From NCBI RefSeq assembly GCF_900098745.1, contig NZ_FQTT01000011.1:130255-194254 (forward strand): a stretch of DNA of 64,000 nucleotides. The letters are read 5' to 3'. Position 1 is the stretch's first letter. Each line of letters opens with the position of its first letter. Below the pieces are notes generated by a model. That model ran no database searches. It saw only the letters and a program-made list of their open reading frames with translations, and was not told the DNA's origin. This document shows, one piece after another, positions 35,287 through 45,000 of the stretch. The position numbers and the translations under genes were made by a program. This DNA comes from Actinomyces glycerinitolerans. Lineage in GTDB: Bacteria > Actinomycetota > Actinomycetes > Actinomycetales > Actinomycetaceae.

Positions 35287-36762
35287 ATGCGTCGACGCAC
35301 TGTTCTAACCGCCGCCGCCTTGGGTGCCGTCGGGTCGCTCATCGGCTTGCCCGCCTGCTCCGTCTTCAACTCCCCCAGTGCGGCGCCGACGCCGTCACCG
35401 GCCATGCCGCCCGGCCCGGACGCCGTCCCGGATGCTCTGAGCGACCAGCACCTGTGGCCGGGTGGCTCTCACGTGCGCTCCACTGTCACCGCGGTGCGCG
35501 AACACTTCCTTACCGGGGCCGTTCAGGCCACCGAGGCCACGGCCTACGTCCAGGGGATGTGCCCGGTGGTGGTGGACCTGAACGGTCCCACCACATGGGG
35601 CGTCCTCCTCGACGACGACGGACGGTGGACCACTAGGCAGGTAGTGCCGGACAGCAAGGCCGGGCCGGGCGAGCGCGACCCGGACGACAACCAGCCCACG
35701 ACCATGCTCGTCGCCGGTCCGGCGGTGATTGATGACACGCACGCCTACACCGTCGTGGCCGCTTTGGCCGGCGTGCCGTACAACCAGGAGTACTACTCCC
35801 AGCCCGACGACGCCTGCCCCGTCAGCCTGCTTAAGGTCGACCTGGCCGACGGGTCCCTGGATGCCGTAACCACCGTAAGCGAGAGCTGGCCGGCCAGCGC
35901 GATACGCCATCTCTGCCTGTCCTTCACACAGGACCGCGCCGGTCTCCTACTCACCGGCGCTCCCGACACCGACGAGGGATCCTTCCGTAAGGAGACATAC
36001 GCCCACATCGGGCTGCGTCTGTCTACCGAAGATCTCTCCGTGGAGCTGGACAGCCACGACCTTCTGCGCGGCCGAGGCTACGACATGGTCTCCCCCTGTG
36101 GCCAGGCCGTGGTGGGCAAAACCGAATTCGGCCGAGAATGGCTGCTGGTCTGCCTCGAGGACGGCACGCTTATCAGGCCGTCTGAGGACGCCTACCCCCA
36201 CCTGGTGCGGGATGGCTGGTTCTATTACCAGCAAGAGCGTTCCCTTCGTGCCCAGGAGCTCGGTTCGAAAGAAGCCATCACCGTGACGGACATGGACATT
36301 CAGACATCGAATGGGAGCTACTGGCCGGAGATCTACTCCGATCAACCGGAGATCATCCAGATCGGCAGGAGCTCGGCCTCGGGGATAGAAGCTCTCCGTG
36401 TGTTACGCCCCGGCCAGACCACCCCGATCGTGTCCTGGAATGGCGAGGACAAGGTGCCTGATGGCGCCTGCGTATGCGGGGATGTCCTCTATGCCTGGTA
36501 CCAAGAGGACGCTAGTGGCCACTTGCGCGTGGAGATGATCTCGCTGAGTGAGGGGGAGGAGGGCGACGCCCTGGGCACGTGTGAGACCGGGGAGATGACG
36601 GTGACAGTGGATGACTCCCCTGTGGTAACCGCCTGGGGAGTTGCCGTAGGCGACCGCTTCTACGCGGCCACACAGTGGCTCGACGGCGTCCCCCAGCAGC
36701 CCACGGGGACAGCCAGTCCCGGCCCCGCATCACCCCAGGCCTCCTCCAGCCCGACCGGATAG
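35287..36762 (+). CDS. Lipoprotein, probable beta-propeller (cluster member 2)
   Basis: The 491-residue product starts MRRRTVLTAA, a Tat-like RR signal, with the lipobox LPAC (Cys24). It shares with member 3 the blocks PVVVDLNGPTTWGVLLDDDG, AGPAVIDDTHAYTVVAAL and LRLSTEDLSVELD, so the two are clear paralogues. The C-terminus is a Pro/Ser/Gly tail. The function is not recognised; a surface sensor or binding propeller is the best guess. AGGAG lies five bases before ATG 35287. Confidence 0.8.
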   Translation: MRRRTVLTAAALGAVGSLIGLPACSVFNSPSAAPTPSPAMPPGPDAVPDALSDQHLWPGGSHVRSTVTAVREHFLTGAVQATEATAYVQGMCPVVVDLNGPTTWGVLLDDDGRWTTRQVVPDSKAGPGERDPDDNQPTTMLVAGPAVIDDTHAYTVVAALAGVPYNQEYYSQPDDACPVSLLKVDLADGSLDAVTTVSESWPASAIRHLCLSFTQDRAGLLLTGAPDTDEGSFRKETYAHIGLRLSTEDLSVELDSHDLLRGRGYDMVSPCGQAVVGKTEFGREWLLVCLEDGTLIRPSEDAYPHLVRDGWFYYQQERSLRAQELGSKEAITVTDMDIQTSNGSYWPEIYSDQPEIIQIGRSSASGIEALRVLRPGQTTPIVSWNGEDKVPDGACVCGDVLYAWYQEDASGHLRVEMISLSEGEEGDALGTCETGEMTVTVDDSPVVTAWGVAVGDRFYAATQWLDGVPQQPTGTASPGPASPQASSSPTG

Positions 36763-36851
36763 CGGCACCTTCGCCGTCGTCCCCGGTGCCCATCCCACAT
36801 CAGCAACCCACCGCTCGCCCAACACTCGCCATCAGGCATTTAGGAACAGCC

Positions 36852-38333
36852 ATGCGTCGTCGTACCGTCCTAGCCACTGCCCTTGCCGCAACCCTTGGCT
36901 CCGGAGCTCTCGCCGGCCTCACCGCCTGTTCATCCTCCGGCAAAAGCAACGTCATAGCGCCCACCCCCTCGCCCGTTCCGGCTGCGACCATCAAGCAGCC
37001 GCCTGTGCCCGCGCCGCCGTCCTCCACCTCCTGCCCCTCAGGCTTCTCCTCCCGGGTACTGTGGCCCACTGCCAATGTGCCCTCCGCCATCACCGCTGTC
37101 CACGAGCATTACCTGGCAGGTACTGCTGAGATTAACGACGACCTACTCCCCGAAACCAACGGCCTGCGTCCCGTGGTGGTGGATCTCAATGGTCCCACCA
37201 CCTGGGCGGTACTCCTGGACGAGGACGGGGAACTGATCACCAAGGAGGTCGAGCTCAAAGATTCTCCCGCAACGTCCCGCCTCGATCCCTTCGGCACCTC
37301 CGACGACTCCGCCTCTCCCACCCCCGGCCTTCCCTATACGGCGCTGAGCGCTGGCCCCGCCGTCATTGATGGCACCCACGCATACCTCGTGGTAGCCGCC
37401 GTTGACTATGCCTACCCCGGCGAAACCATCCGCGGTTCCATGAACTTCCCGGTCAGCCTGGTTAAGGTCAACCTGACTAACGGTGCTCTGGAGGCGTCTA
37501 CAACGATCAGCGAAGGGCTGCCCATCAAGGACGTCATCGTGCCGACCAGCTCGCGCCGCCCGGGAGGCGGGCTTCGCAGCGGACTGTACCTGTCCCTGTC
37601 GCCGGACCGCACCGGCCTGCTGCTATCCGCCGATCCGTCCAGCGACTCCTACGACGCCCAGCCCTTGGGGCTGCGTCTGTCCACCGAGGATCTCTCCGTC
37701 GAGCTCGATGTCCTGGCCGACGTACCCATCCTTGGGCCGTTCGACCTTTACGGCGAGGCTGTGAGGATCAACAGCAGCGCAACCTCCGTCATCTCGCTGG
37801 CAGATGGACAGGAAGTATCCATAGAGGCCGCTGAACCGTTCTTCGCCTGGAACGGTTGGCTCTACTACTACGGCGCTCCCACACGCTCCGTCAACAACAG
37901 CTGCTACGCCCGCGAAATGGCAACAGGACAGACCATTGCCCTCGACGTCACGGACTCCTATTTCAACGGCTCAACCGTGTCCTATGCCATCGGCAGCTCG
38001 TATCACGTGCCAGGCATATTCAGCGACCAGCGCCAACTTCTTTTCACCGACGGCCCCTTTTACTACTTCGACCCACCGAGCTCGACCACCGGAGCTCCCG
38101 GCTGGGACAAGAGTCGGCCGGCACCGCAGGCCGCCTGCGTTTTCGGCGACGTGCTGTACACGGTTCCCGCGGCCGGGGCGGACACAACCGCCGACGTCGA
38201 GCTGACCTCGGTCACCACCGGCGAGCCACTGGGCGAGGTCGCCGGGGTGGGGATTGACTGGCCGATCGCGGCCACGGCTTGGGGCCTGGCATGCGGCGGC
38301 AGCTTCTACCCCGCCACCGCATGGCTGAACTGA
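36852..38333 (+). CDS. Lipoprotein, probable beta-propeller (cluster member 3)
   Basis: The 493-residue product starts MRRRTVLATA with the lipobox LTAC (Cys26) and a Ser/Pro/Ala linker. It has the same conserved blocks as member 2 (PVVVDLNGPTTWAVLLDEDG, LRLSTEDLSVELDVLADV). The open frame extends upstream to 36675 into the end of member 2, but AGGAA before ATG 36852 and the signal sequence fix the start. It ends in ATAWGLACGGSFYPATAWLN, the same terminal pattern as the other two members (TxWL), which suggests the last blade closes the fold. Confidence 0.8.
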   Translation: MRRRTVLATALAATLGSGALAGLTACSSSGKSNVIAPTPSPVPAATIKQPPVPAPPSSTSCPSGFSSRVLWPTANVPSAITAVHEHYLAGTAEINDDLLPETNGLRPVVVDLNGPTTWAVLLDEDGELITKEVELKDSPATSRLDPFGTSDDSASPTPGLPYTALSAGPAVIDGTHAYLVVAAVDYAYPGETIRGSMNFPVSLVKVNLTNGALEASTTISEGLPIKDVIVPTSSRRPGGGLRSGLYLSLSPDRTGLLLSADPSSDSYDAQPLGLRLSTEDLSVELDVLADVPILGPFDLYGEAVRINSSATSVISLADGQEVSIEAAEPFFAWNGWLYYYGAPTRSVNNSCYAREMATGQTIALDVTDSYFNGSTVSYAIGSSYHVPGIFSDQRQLLFTDGPFYYFDPPSSTTGAPGWDKSRPAPQAACVFGDVLYTVPAAGADTTADVELTSVTTGEPLGEVAGVGIDWPIAATAWGLACGGSFYPATAWLN

Positions 38334-38401
38334 TCCCTGTCGCCATGTCATTTCTGCCGGTTCGGGTGCGCTACTTGTGCCGGTCTCGGCGCGGCTGACG
38401 G

Positions 38402-39508
38402 TCAGGCGGCGCGGTCCACCAGCAGATGGGCGAACTGCACCATGCCGTCGTGCACCAGCGCCGCCCGCTCCCGCGCGTCGGCCAGGGCGGCCTCGCGCGC
38501 AGATCCGGTCACGCCCGCGGCATCCAGACGATCCTTGGTACCGGCCAGCACAGTCTCTTCCAGTCCGTTCAGCACCGCGATCGCCTGGTCCGCCCAACGC
38601 GTCGCCATTTCCCGGGTGCGGCTCAACACCGGATGCACCCGAAGCTGGGCGACGAGACCGGCCAGGACCGCGTCGTCGGACAGGTCGGCGCTAGACAGGG
38701 TCGCCAGGATCGACTGCCCGGCGGCGTCCAGCTCGCCGGCGGCAAGCGCCTGACGCAGCAGCAGCACCGGCATGGTGTCCACGCCCTCCCGCAGGTCTGT
38801 GCCCGGCGTCTTGCCGGTGGTGGCGGCGTCGCTGGTCAGATCTATGCAGTCGTCGGCCAGTTGGAAGGCCACGCCGATCTTCTCCCCGAAGGCCTCCACG
38901 ATCGCCTCGGTAGCCTCCCCCGCTCGGGTGAGCATGGCACCGTAACGGGCCGAGACCGCGATCAGTGAACCGGTCTTGTCCGCCAGCACCTGCAGGTAGT
39001 GCGCCACCGGATCGGTGCCCGCGGGGCGCGGCAGGGTCTCGTGCAGCTGCCCCATGCACAGCCGCTCAAAGGTCTTGGAGTGGGCCAGCACCGCCTGCGG
39101 TCCCAGCGCCGCCACCAGCTGGGAGGCGCGGGCCACCAGCACGTCGCCGGCGAGGATGGCGGCGGAGTTGCCCCAAACGGTCTGTGCGCTCGGGGCGCCG
39201 CGCCGCAGCGGGGCCTCGTCCATGACGTCGTCGTGGTAGAGGGTGGCGATGTGGGTCAGCTCGACCGCGACGCCGGCGTCTCGCACCAGCTCGCCCGTCG
39301 CCAACTCCGGGTCGCCCAGTTGGGCGGTCAGCAGCGTCAGCACCGGGCGCAGCCGCTTCCCACCGGCCGCCGCCAGGTGGGAGGTCGGCGGGTTGATCGT
39401 CGCGTCAGCGCTGCTGACGACCTCGAGCAGGCGCGTCTCGACGGTCTCGAGCTCCGGAACAATCCGTTCTTCGAGCTGCGGCAGGCTGAGTGGCAGCGTT
39501 CCAATCAC
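38402..39508 (-). CDS. Polyprenyl diphosphate synthase (menaquinone side chain)
   Basis: This 368-residue trans-prenyltransferase has GGKRLRPVL near residue 49, the first aspartate-rich motif YHDDVMDEAPLRRG and the second QLADDCIDLTSD. Both are intact. The residues before the first motif are small, fitting a long-chain (C35-C45) product. It is coupled to nuoN through a GTGA overlap (GTG 39508) and lies in a cluster with menJ, menG and menF, so it almost certainly supplies the menaquinone tail, like mycobacterial GrcC1. Chain length cannot be read from the sequence. Confidence 0.9.
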   Translation of the reverse strand: MIGTLPLSLPQLEERIVPELETVETRLLEVVSSADATINPPTSHLAAAGGKRLRPVLTLLTAQLGDPELATGELVRDAGVAVELTHIATLYHDDVMDEAPLRRGAPSAQTVWGNSAAILAGDVLVARASQLVAALGPQAVLAHSKTFERLCMGQLHETLPRPAGTDPVAHYLQVLADKTGSLIAVSARYGAMLTRAGEATEAIVEAFGEKIGVAFQLADDCIDLTSDAATTGKTPGTDLREGVDTMPVLLLRQALAAGELDAAGQSILATLSSADLSDDAVLAGLVAQLRVHPVLSRTREMATRWADQAIAVLNGLEETVLAGTKDRLDAAGVTGSAREAALADARERAALVHDGMVQFAHLLVDRAA

Positions 39509-41070
39509 GGCAGGAGCATAGCGGCGTCTGCCAGCGAGCCGAGCACGGCCTGCGGCAGCACGCCGATCAGGACGGTGGCGGCGGCCGCCAGACCGATCGT
39601 CAACGCGGCCGGGCCCATCGAGCCGACCACGACCACGCGGTCGCCGTCGGGCTCCCGGAAGAACATGAGCACGATCAACCGCATGTAGAAGAAGGCCGTG
39701 GCCACGGAACTGACGATGGCGACGATCACCAGCCAGGTGGCCCCACCGGCGATGCCGGCGATGAACACCTCGAACTTGGCCATGAATCCGGCGGTCAGCG
39801 GGATCCCGGCGAAGGACAGCAGAAACACGGTCATGGCGCCGGCCAGCCAGGGGCTGCGGCGGCCCAGGCCGGTGAAGGCCTCCAGGTCATTGGCTTCGGC
39901 ACCGGGGGCACCGTCGTGGCTGGTGCGCACCAGGCCGATGATGCCGAAAGCGCCAACGGTCGCGATGCCATAGGTGAGCGCGTACAGCAGCAGGCCGCTC
40001 ACGCCCATCCCGTTCCAGGCGATGATGCCGATGAGCATGTAGCCGGCGTGGGCGATGGCCGAGTAGGCGAGCATGCGCTTGACGTCCTTCTGGATGACGC
40101 CGACGACGGTGCCCACGGCCATGGTCAGGATGGCGACGGTCCACAGGAAGGGGGCCAGGTCCCAGCCGAGGGTCCCGCCGAGCACGTAGTAGAAGCGCAC
40201 CAGGGCGAGGAAGGCGGTGGCCTTGACCCCCGCGGCCATGAAGCCGGTCACGGGGGTCGGCGCCCCCTGGTAGACGTCGGGGCTCCAGGCGTGGAAGGGG
40301 GCGGCAGCGGTCTTGAACAGCAGCCCGACGGTGACCAGGGCGACCCCGGCCAGCGCCAGCCAGTCCATGCCGGCCACTCCCCCACCGCCGATGGCCATGG
40401 CAATGACGCTGTAGGCCACCGAGTCGGACACGCCGTATAGGAAGGCGGCGCCCATGAGCAGGAAGGCGGAGGAGAAGGCGCCCAGCACGAAGTACTTCAG
40501 GGCGGCCTCCTGACTGAGCAGGCGGCGGTGGCGGGCCATGGCCGCCATGATGTACAGCGGCAGCGACACCAGCTCCAGGGCGACGAACAGGGTGATCATG
40601 CCGTTTGCCAGCGGGAACAGCATCATGCCGCCCAGCGAGAACAGGGTCAGGGGGAACATCTCGGTGGCGACCCAGCCGGCGTGGATGGATTCCTCCTCCT
40701 CGGCGCTGCCGGGCCGGTCGGCGGCCTGTGCGGCGAAGGCGCCGTCGTCGGCGGTGGTGCGGTCGGCCATGACCAGGACGGCCAGCAGGCCGATGGCCAG
40801 CAGAATGCCCTGGGCGGCCACCCCGAAGGGGTCTTCGGCGATGCCGGTGGTCAGCTCCCGGCCGCTGCCGACGGCCACGACAACACTCCAGCGTCCCGAC
40901 AGGGCGACGGCGGAGGCGAGGATGGCCAGCAGGCTCAAGAGGGCCTGGACGGCCGGGCGGACGCTACGGGGCACGAAGGCCTCCACGAGGACGCCGACGA
41001 CGCCCGCGCCCAGAATGATCAGTACCGGGGTGAGGCCGGCCCATTCAATGACCGGGGCGGTGAAGCTCAC
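39505..41070 (-). CDS. nuoN: NADH-quinone oxidoreductase subunit N
   Basis: This 521-residue antiporter-like membrane subunit has about 14 hydrophobic segments. YFVLGAFSSAFLLMGAAFLYG and KTAAAPFHAWSPDVYQGAPT include the conserved proton-channel Lys/His positions, and IQKDVKRMLAYSAIAHAGYM is also present. The start GTG 41070 overlaps the nuoM stop (GTGA). Confidence 0.97.
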   Translation of the reverse strand: MSFTAPVIEWAGLTPVLIILGAGVVGVLVEAFVPRSVRPAVQALLSLLAILASAVALSGRWSVVVAVGSGRELTTGIAEDPFGVAAQGILLAIGLLAVLVMADRTTADDGAFAAQAADRPGSAEEEESIHAGWVATEMFPLTLFSLGGMMLFPLANGMITLFVALELVSLPLYIMAAMARHRRLLSQEAALKYFVLGAFSSAFLLMGAAFLYGVSDSVAYSVIAMAIGGGGVAGMDWLALAGVALVTVGLLFKTAAAPFHAWSPDVYQGAPTPVTGFMAAGVKATAFLALVRFYYVLGGTLGWDLAPFLWTVAILTMAVGTVVGVIQKDVKRMLAYSAIAHAGYMLIGIIAWNGMGVSGLLLYALTYGIATVGAFGIIGLVRTSHDGAPGAEANDLEAFTGLGRRSPWLAGAMTVFLLSFAGIPLTAGFMAKFEVFIAGIAGGATWLVIVAIVSSVATAFFYMRLIVLMFFREPDGDRVVVVGSMGPAALTIGLAAAATVLIGVLPQAVLGSLADAAMLLP

Positions 41071-42638
41071 TTGGTGTTCCCTTCTGCGATCACGACGGCG
41101 ACAGCGGGGTCGGCCGGGGCGGTGGGCACGGTGGCCAGAGCGGCGGTCTCGCCGGGGGCCTCCACGGCGGCGGCGACCTGGCCGGCGACGTCCTCGAAGG
41201 CGTCTGTCAGCGGTGCGGGTGCCAACCCGACGGCGAGCATGGCGGCGATCACCGGAACCAGGACCAGCTTCTCGCGTCCGTCCAGGTCGGCGCTGCCCAC
41301 CCGCTCACGGGCGGGGGCGCCGGTGAACACCCGCTGGTAGGGCAGCAGCACGTACACGGCGGCGATGATGACGCCGAGCACGGCGACGACGCCGAGCGGC
41401 ACCGACTTCGAGAAGGTGCCGGTCAGCACCATCCACTCCGGCACGAAGCCGCTCAGGCCCGGCAGGGCGATGGAGGCCAAGCCGGAGATGAGGAAGGTGC
41501 CGGCGATCAGCGGCATGACTCGCTGCATGCCGCCGAGTTCACTGATGGCCACGGTGCCCGTGCGGCGGGCGAGGAAGCCGGTGACCAGGTACAGCCCGGC
41601 GATCGACAGCCCGTGGGCGACCATGTAGACCATGGCGCCGGTGGCGGCGATCTGGCTGCCGACGAACAGGCCCAGCACCATGAAGCCGAAGTGGCTGATG
41701 GAGGTGTAGGAGATCAGCCGGTAGAGGTTGTCCTGCGCGACGGCGGCCAGGCCGCCGTAGATGATGCCGACCACGGCCAGCACCAGGATCACCGGGGCGG
41801 CCCAGGCGGATTCACGCGGGAACAGGGGCAGTACCAGGGCGGCCATGCCGTAGGTGCCGATCTTGTCCAGCACGCCGATCAGCAGCACGGAGGTGCCCGG
41901 AGTGGCCTGCTCGGCGGTGTCCGGCAACCAGGTGTGCACCGGCACCATCGGCGCCTTGATGGCGAAGGCGATGAAGAAGGACGCGAAGATCCAGCGGCCG
42001 GCCGTGGTGGAGGCGGTGATCTGGCCGACCAGGTTCTCAACCAGGTAGGCGCCCTCGCCGCGCGGCCCGTACACGTACAGGGCCACCACACCGACCAGCA
42101 TGATCAGTCCGCCGGCCAGGGAGTACAGCAGGAACTTCAGAGCGGCGCGGCGGCGGCGCTCACCGCCGAAGCGGCCGATCAGGAAGTACACCGGCACCAG
42201 CATGGCCTCGAAGCAGATGTAGAACAGGAAGACGTCGCGGGCGGCGAAGATGACCACCACGAAGGCCTCCAGCACCAGCACCAGGCCGCTGAACAGGCCC
42301 TGCTGGTCGGCGGGGATCTCACCCCAGCTGGCCAATAGCACCAGCGGCACCAGGAAGGCGGTCAGCAGCAGCATGGCCAGGCCGAGGCCGTTGACGCCCA
42401 GCGCCCAGGACACGCCCAGCATCGGAATCCAGGAGTGGGTCTCGGTCAGCTGGATGGCGCCGGCCTGGGAGGCGTCGAAGACGGCGAGCGTCCAGATTCC
42501 CACGCCGAGGGTGGCCAGGGCGAACAGCAGGCCGATGACCCGACCCTGGCGGCGCAGCGGCGGCACGAGCCACAGCAGCAGTGCCCCGGCCAGCGGGACG
42601 ATGGCCATGGTGGTCAGTACGGGGAACGTTGCATTCAT
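41067..42638 (-). CDS. nuoM: NADH-quinone oxidoreductase subunit M
   Basis: This 523-residue antiporter-like subunit carries FEAMLVPVYFLIGRFGGERR, IKAPMVPVHTWLPDTAEQAT and LISYTSISHFGFMVLG, with the channel Glu and Lys residues in place. The C-terminal 60 residues are an Ala/Pro/Val-rich tail beyond the usual end. Confidence 0.97.
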   Translation of the reverse strand: MNATFPVLTTMAIVPLAGALLLWLVPPLRRQGRVIGLLFALATLGVGIWTLAVFDASQAGAIQLTETHSWIPMLGVSWALGVNGLGLAMLLLTAFLVPLVLLASWGEIPADQQGLFSGLVLVLEAFVVVIFAARDVFLFYICFEAMLVPVYFLIGRFGGERRRRAALKFLLYSLAGGLIMLVGVVALYVYGPRGEGAYLVENLVGQITASTTAGRWIFASFFIAFAIKAPMVPVHTWLPDTAEQATPGTSVLLIGVLDKIGTYGMAALVLPLFPRESAWAAPVILVLAVVGIIYGGLAAVAQDNLYRLISYTSISHFGFMVLGLFVGSQIAATGAMVYMVAHGLSIAGLYLVTGFLARRTGTVAISELGGMQRVMPLIAGTFLISGLASIALPGLSGFVPEWMVLTGTFSKSVPLGVVAVLGVIIAAVYVLLPYQRVFTGAPARERVGSADLDGREKLVLVPVIAAMLAVGLAPAPLTDAFEDVAGQVAAAVEAPGETAALATVPTAPADPAVAVVIAEGNTK

Positions 42639-42655
42639 GGGCTTGTCGTGTCCTC

Positions 42656-44680
42656 TCAGAACCTGCCGGCCAGGACGGCGATGAGTACGAGCACCGTTCC
42701 GCCGAGCATGTAGCCGGCGTAGGAGCGGACGCTGCCGGACTCGGTGCGGGCGGTGAGCCGGCCCAGCGCCGCGGTGCCCTTGGCGAGCCCCTCGACGGCG
42801 CCGTCGACGACGTAGTGGTCCGTGGCCCCGGCCGCCAGGACGAGTCCCTGGCCGGGCCGCATGGCGACAGCCTCGTTGATGGTGTCCTGGTACATGTCGT
42901 GGCGGGCGGCCTCCACCATCACGTTGGAGCGCTGCACCACCGTGGGCACCGCGCGGCGGACGTACATGACCCAGGCGACGACGGCGCCGACGATCACCAG
43001 GGCGAGGGTGGCGACCATGATGACGGTGGCCGGGAGGACCGGCTCGCCGTGCGCGCCCGCCTGCCCGGTGACGGGCTCCAGCCAGGTGACGAAGGTGTCG
43101 CCGATGCTCAGCGCCCAGCCCAGGCCGACGGAGAAGACCGACAGGACGATCAGCGGCAGGGTCATCAGCCAGCCGGACTCGTGCGGGTGGACCTCGCCCT
43201 CAATGTCCTTGGCCGTGGTCCAGCGGGGAGTGCCGTGGAAGATCATGAAGAACAGCCGCGACATGTAGAAGGCTGTGAGTCCCGCCCCCAGCAGGGCGAT
43301 GGTGCCCAGGATCCAGGGACGGGCGCCGTCGCCGACGAAGGCCGCCTCGATGATCTTGTCCTTGGACCAGAAGCCGGAGAAGGGCGGAATGCCCATGATG
43401 GCGAGCCAGCCGATGCCCATGGTGATCCAGGTGAGCTTCATGGCGCGGCGCAACCCGCCGAAGCGGCGCATGTTCACCTGGTCGCTCATGGCGTGCATGA
43501 CACTGCCGGCGCCGAGGAACAGCTGTGCCTTGAAGAAGCCGTGGGTGAGCAGGTGGAAGATGGCGAAGGCGTAGCCGACCGGGCCGAGACCGGCCCCCAG
43601 CATCATGTAGCCGATCTGGCTCATGGTGGAGGCGGCCAGCACCTTCTTCATGTCGTCCTTGGCGCAGCCGATGACGGCTCCCAGGGCCAGGGTGATGGCG
43701 CCGACGACGGCGACGGCCAGTTGGGCGTCGGGGGCGCCCTCGAAGACGGCACCGGAGCGGACGATCAGGTAGACGCCGGCGGTGACCATGGTGGCGGCGT
43801 GAATCAGCGCGGACACCGGGGTGGGGCCGGCCATGGCGTCGCCCAGCCAGGCCTGTAGCGGGAACTGGGCGGACTTACCGCAGGCGGCCAGCAGCAGGAA
43901 GAAGCCGATGGCGGTCAGCCAGCCGGTGGAGATGGTCCCCTCCTGGGCGGCGGGCAGCACCGCGTCGTAGGCGACCGAGCCGACCTGGGCGATGCAGGCC
44001 ATCATGGCCAGCAGCAGGCCCACATCGCCGATGCGGTTCATGACGAAGGCCTTCTTGGCGGCGGCCGCGTTCTCCCGGCTGGTGAACTGCTCCGCCTGGG
44101 GGGCGTCGGCATCGGCGGTGTTCCAGAAGCCGATGAGCAGATAGGAGGCCAGACCCACGCCCTCCCAGCCGATGAACAGGGCGATGTAGGAGTCGCCGAG
44201 CACCAGGGTGAGCATGGCGGCGATGAAGAAGTTCAGGTAGGCGAAGAAGCGGCGGCGGTCCCGGTCGTGGGCCATGTAGGCCACCGAGTAGACGTGGATG
44301 AGAAAGCCGACGCAGGTCACCAGTGCCACGAAGGTCAGTGACAGCGGGTCCAGGCGCAGGCCCAGTTGCACGTTCAGGTCGCCGGCGCCGAACCAGCGCC
44401 ACAGTGGTATGCCCAGGACCCGGTCGGCGGCGTCCAGGCCGAGCACCTGCGCGAGGATGATCAGGCCCAGGACGGCGCTGAAGAGCGATGCGGCCACGCC
44501 CAGCCAGTGGCCCCAGGCGTCGGCGGCCCGACCCGCCAGCAGCAGGATGGCGGCCGAGGCCGCGGGCACGGCGATCAGCAGCCAGGCCAGTGCGGCGGCG
44601 CCGGTGGCCGGGGCGGCGGCCCCGACGACGGACTCGGCGGCCAGCAGGCCGGTGGAGAGCACGAGAGGGGATGCGGTCAT
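42656..44680 (-). CDS. nuoL: NADH-quinone oxidoreductase subunit L
   Basis: The 674-residue product has FIGWEGVGLASYLLIGFWNT, AACGKSAQFPLQAWLGDAM and KKVLAASTMSQIGYMMLGAG; the long C-terminal lateral helix region follows. ATG 44680 (MTASPLVLS) is chosen; the open frame upstream has no homology. It pumps protons as the distal antiporter subunit of complex I. Confidence 0.97.
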   Translation of the reverse strand: MTASPLVLSTGLLAAESVVGAAAPATGAAALAWLLIAVPAASAAILLLAGRAADAWGHWLGVAASLFSAVLGLIILAQVLGLDAADRVLGIPLWRWFGAGDLNVQLGLRLDPLSLTFVALVTCVGFLIHVYSVAYMAHDRDRRRFFAYLNFFIAAMLTLVLGDSYIALFIGWEGVGLASYLLIGFWNTADADAPQAEQFTSRENAAAAKKAFVMNRIGDVGLLLAMMACIAQVGSVAYDAVLPAAQEGTISTGWLTAIGFFLLLAACGKSAQFPLQAWLGDAMAGPTPVSALIHAATMVTAGVYLIVRSGAVFEGAPDAQLAVAVVGAITLALGAVIGCAKDDMKKVLAASTMSQIGYMMLGAGLGPVGYAFAIFHLLTHGFFKAQLFLGAGSVMHAMSDQVNMRRFGGLRRAMKLTWITMGIGWLAIMGIPPFSGFWSKDKIIEAAFVGDGARPWILGTIALLGAGLTAFYMSRLFFMIFHGTPRWTTAKDIEGEVHPHESGWLMTLPLIVLSVFSVGLGWALSIGDTFVTWLEPVTGQAGAHGEPVLPATVIMVATLALVIVGAVVAWVMYVRRAVPTVVQRSNVMVEAARHDMYQDTINEAVAMRPGQGLVLAAGATDHYVVDGAVEGLAKGTAALGRLTARTESGSVRSYAGYMLGGTVLVLIAVLAGRF

Positions 44681-44694
44681 GGTCTCGGGCTCCT

Positions 44695-45000
44695 TCAGTG
44701 CTTGAGCAGGTTCAAGTCGTCGACGGACGTGGACCTGCGGGTGCGGAAGATGGACACGATGATGCTCAGCCCGACCACGACCTCGGCGGCGGCCACCACC
44801 ATGACGAAGAAGGCGAACACCTGCCCGGTCAGGTCCCCGTACAGGCGGGAGAAGGTGACCAGGACCAGGTTGACGGCGTTGAGCATGAGCTCCACGCCCA
44901 TCAGCTCGATGATGGCGTTGCGTCGCAGCAGCACGGTCAGGGCGCCGAGGGTGAACAGCACCCCGGCCAGCACGACGTAGGCGGTGATGGGGACGCTCAC
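44695..45000 (-). CDS. nuoK: NADH-quinone oxidoreductase subunit K
   Basis: This 101-residue, three-helix subunit has the conserved Glu residues in [17 protein letters not shown] and [13 protein letters not shown]. The start GTG 45000 overlaps the nuoJ stop (GTGA). It was found by reading within a longer open frame of the same phase. Confidence 0.97.
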   Translation of the reverse strand: MSVPITAYVVLAGVLFTLGALTVLLRRNAIIELMGVELMLNAVNLVLVTFSRLYGDLTGQVFAFFVMVVAAAEVVVGLSIIVSIFRTRRSTSVDDLNLLKH

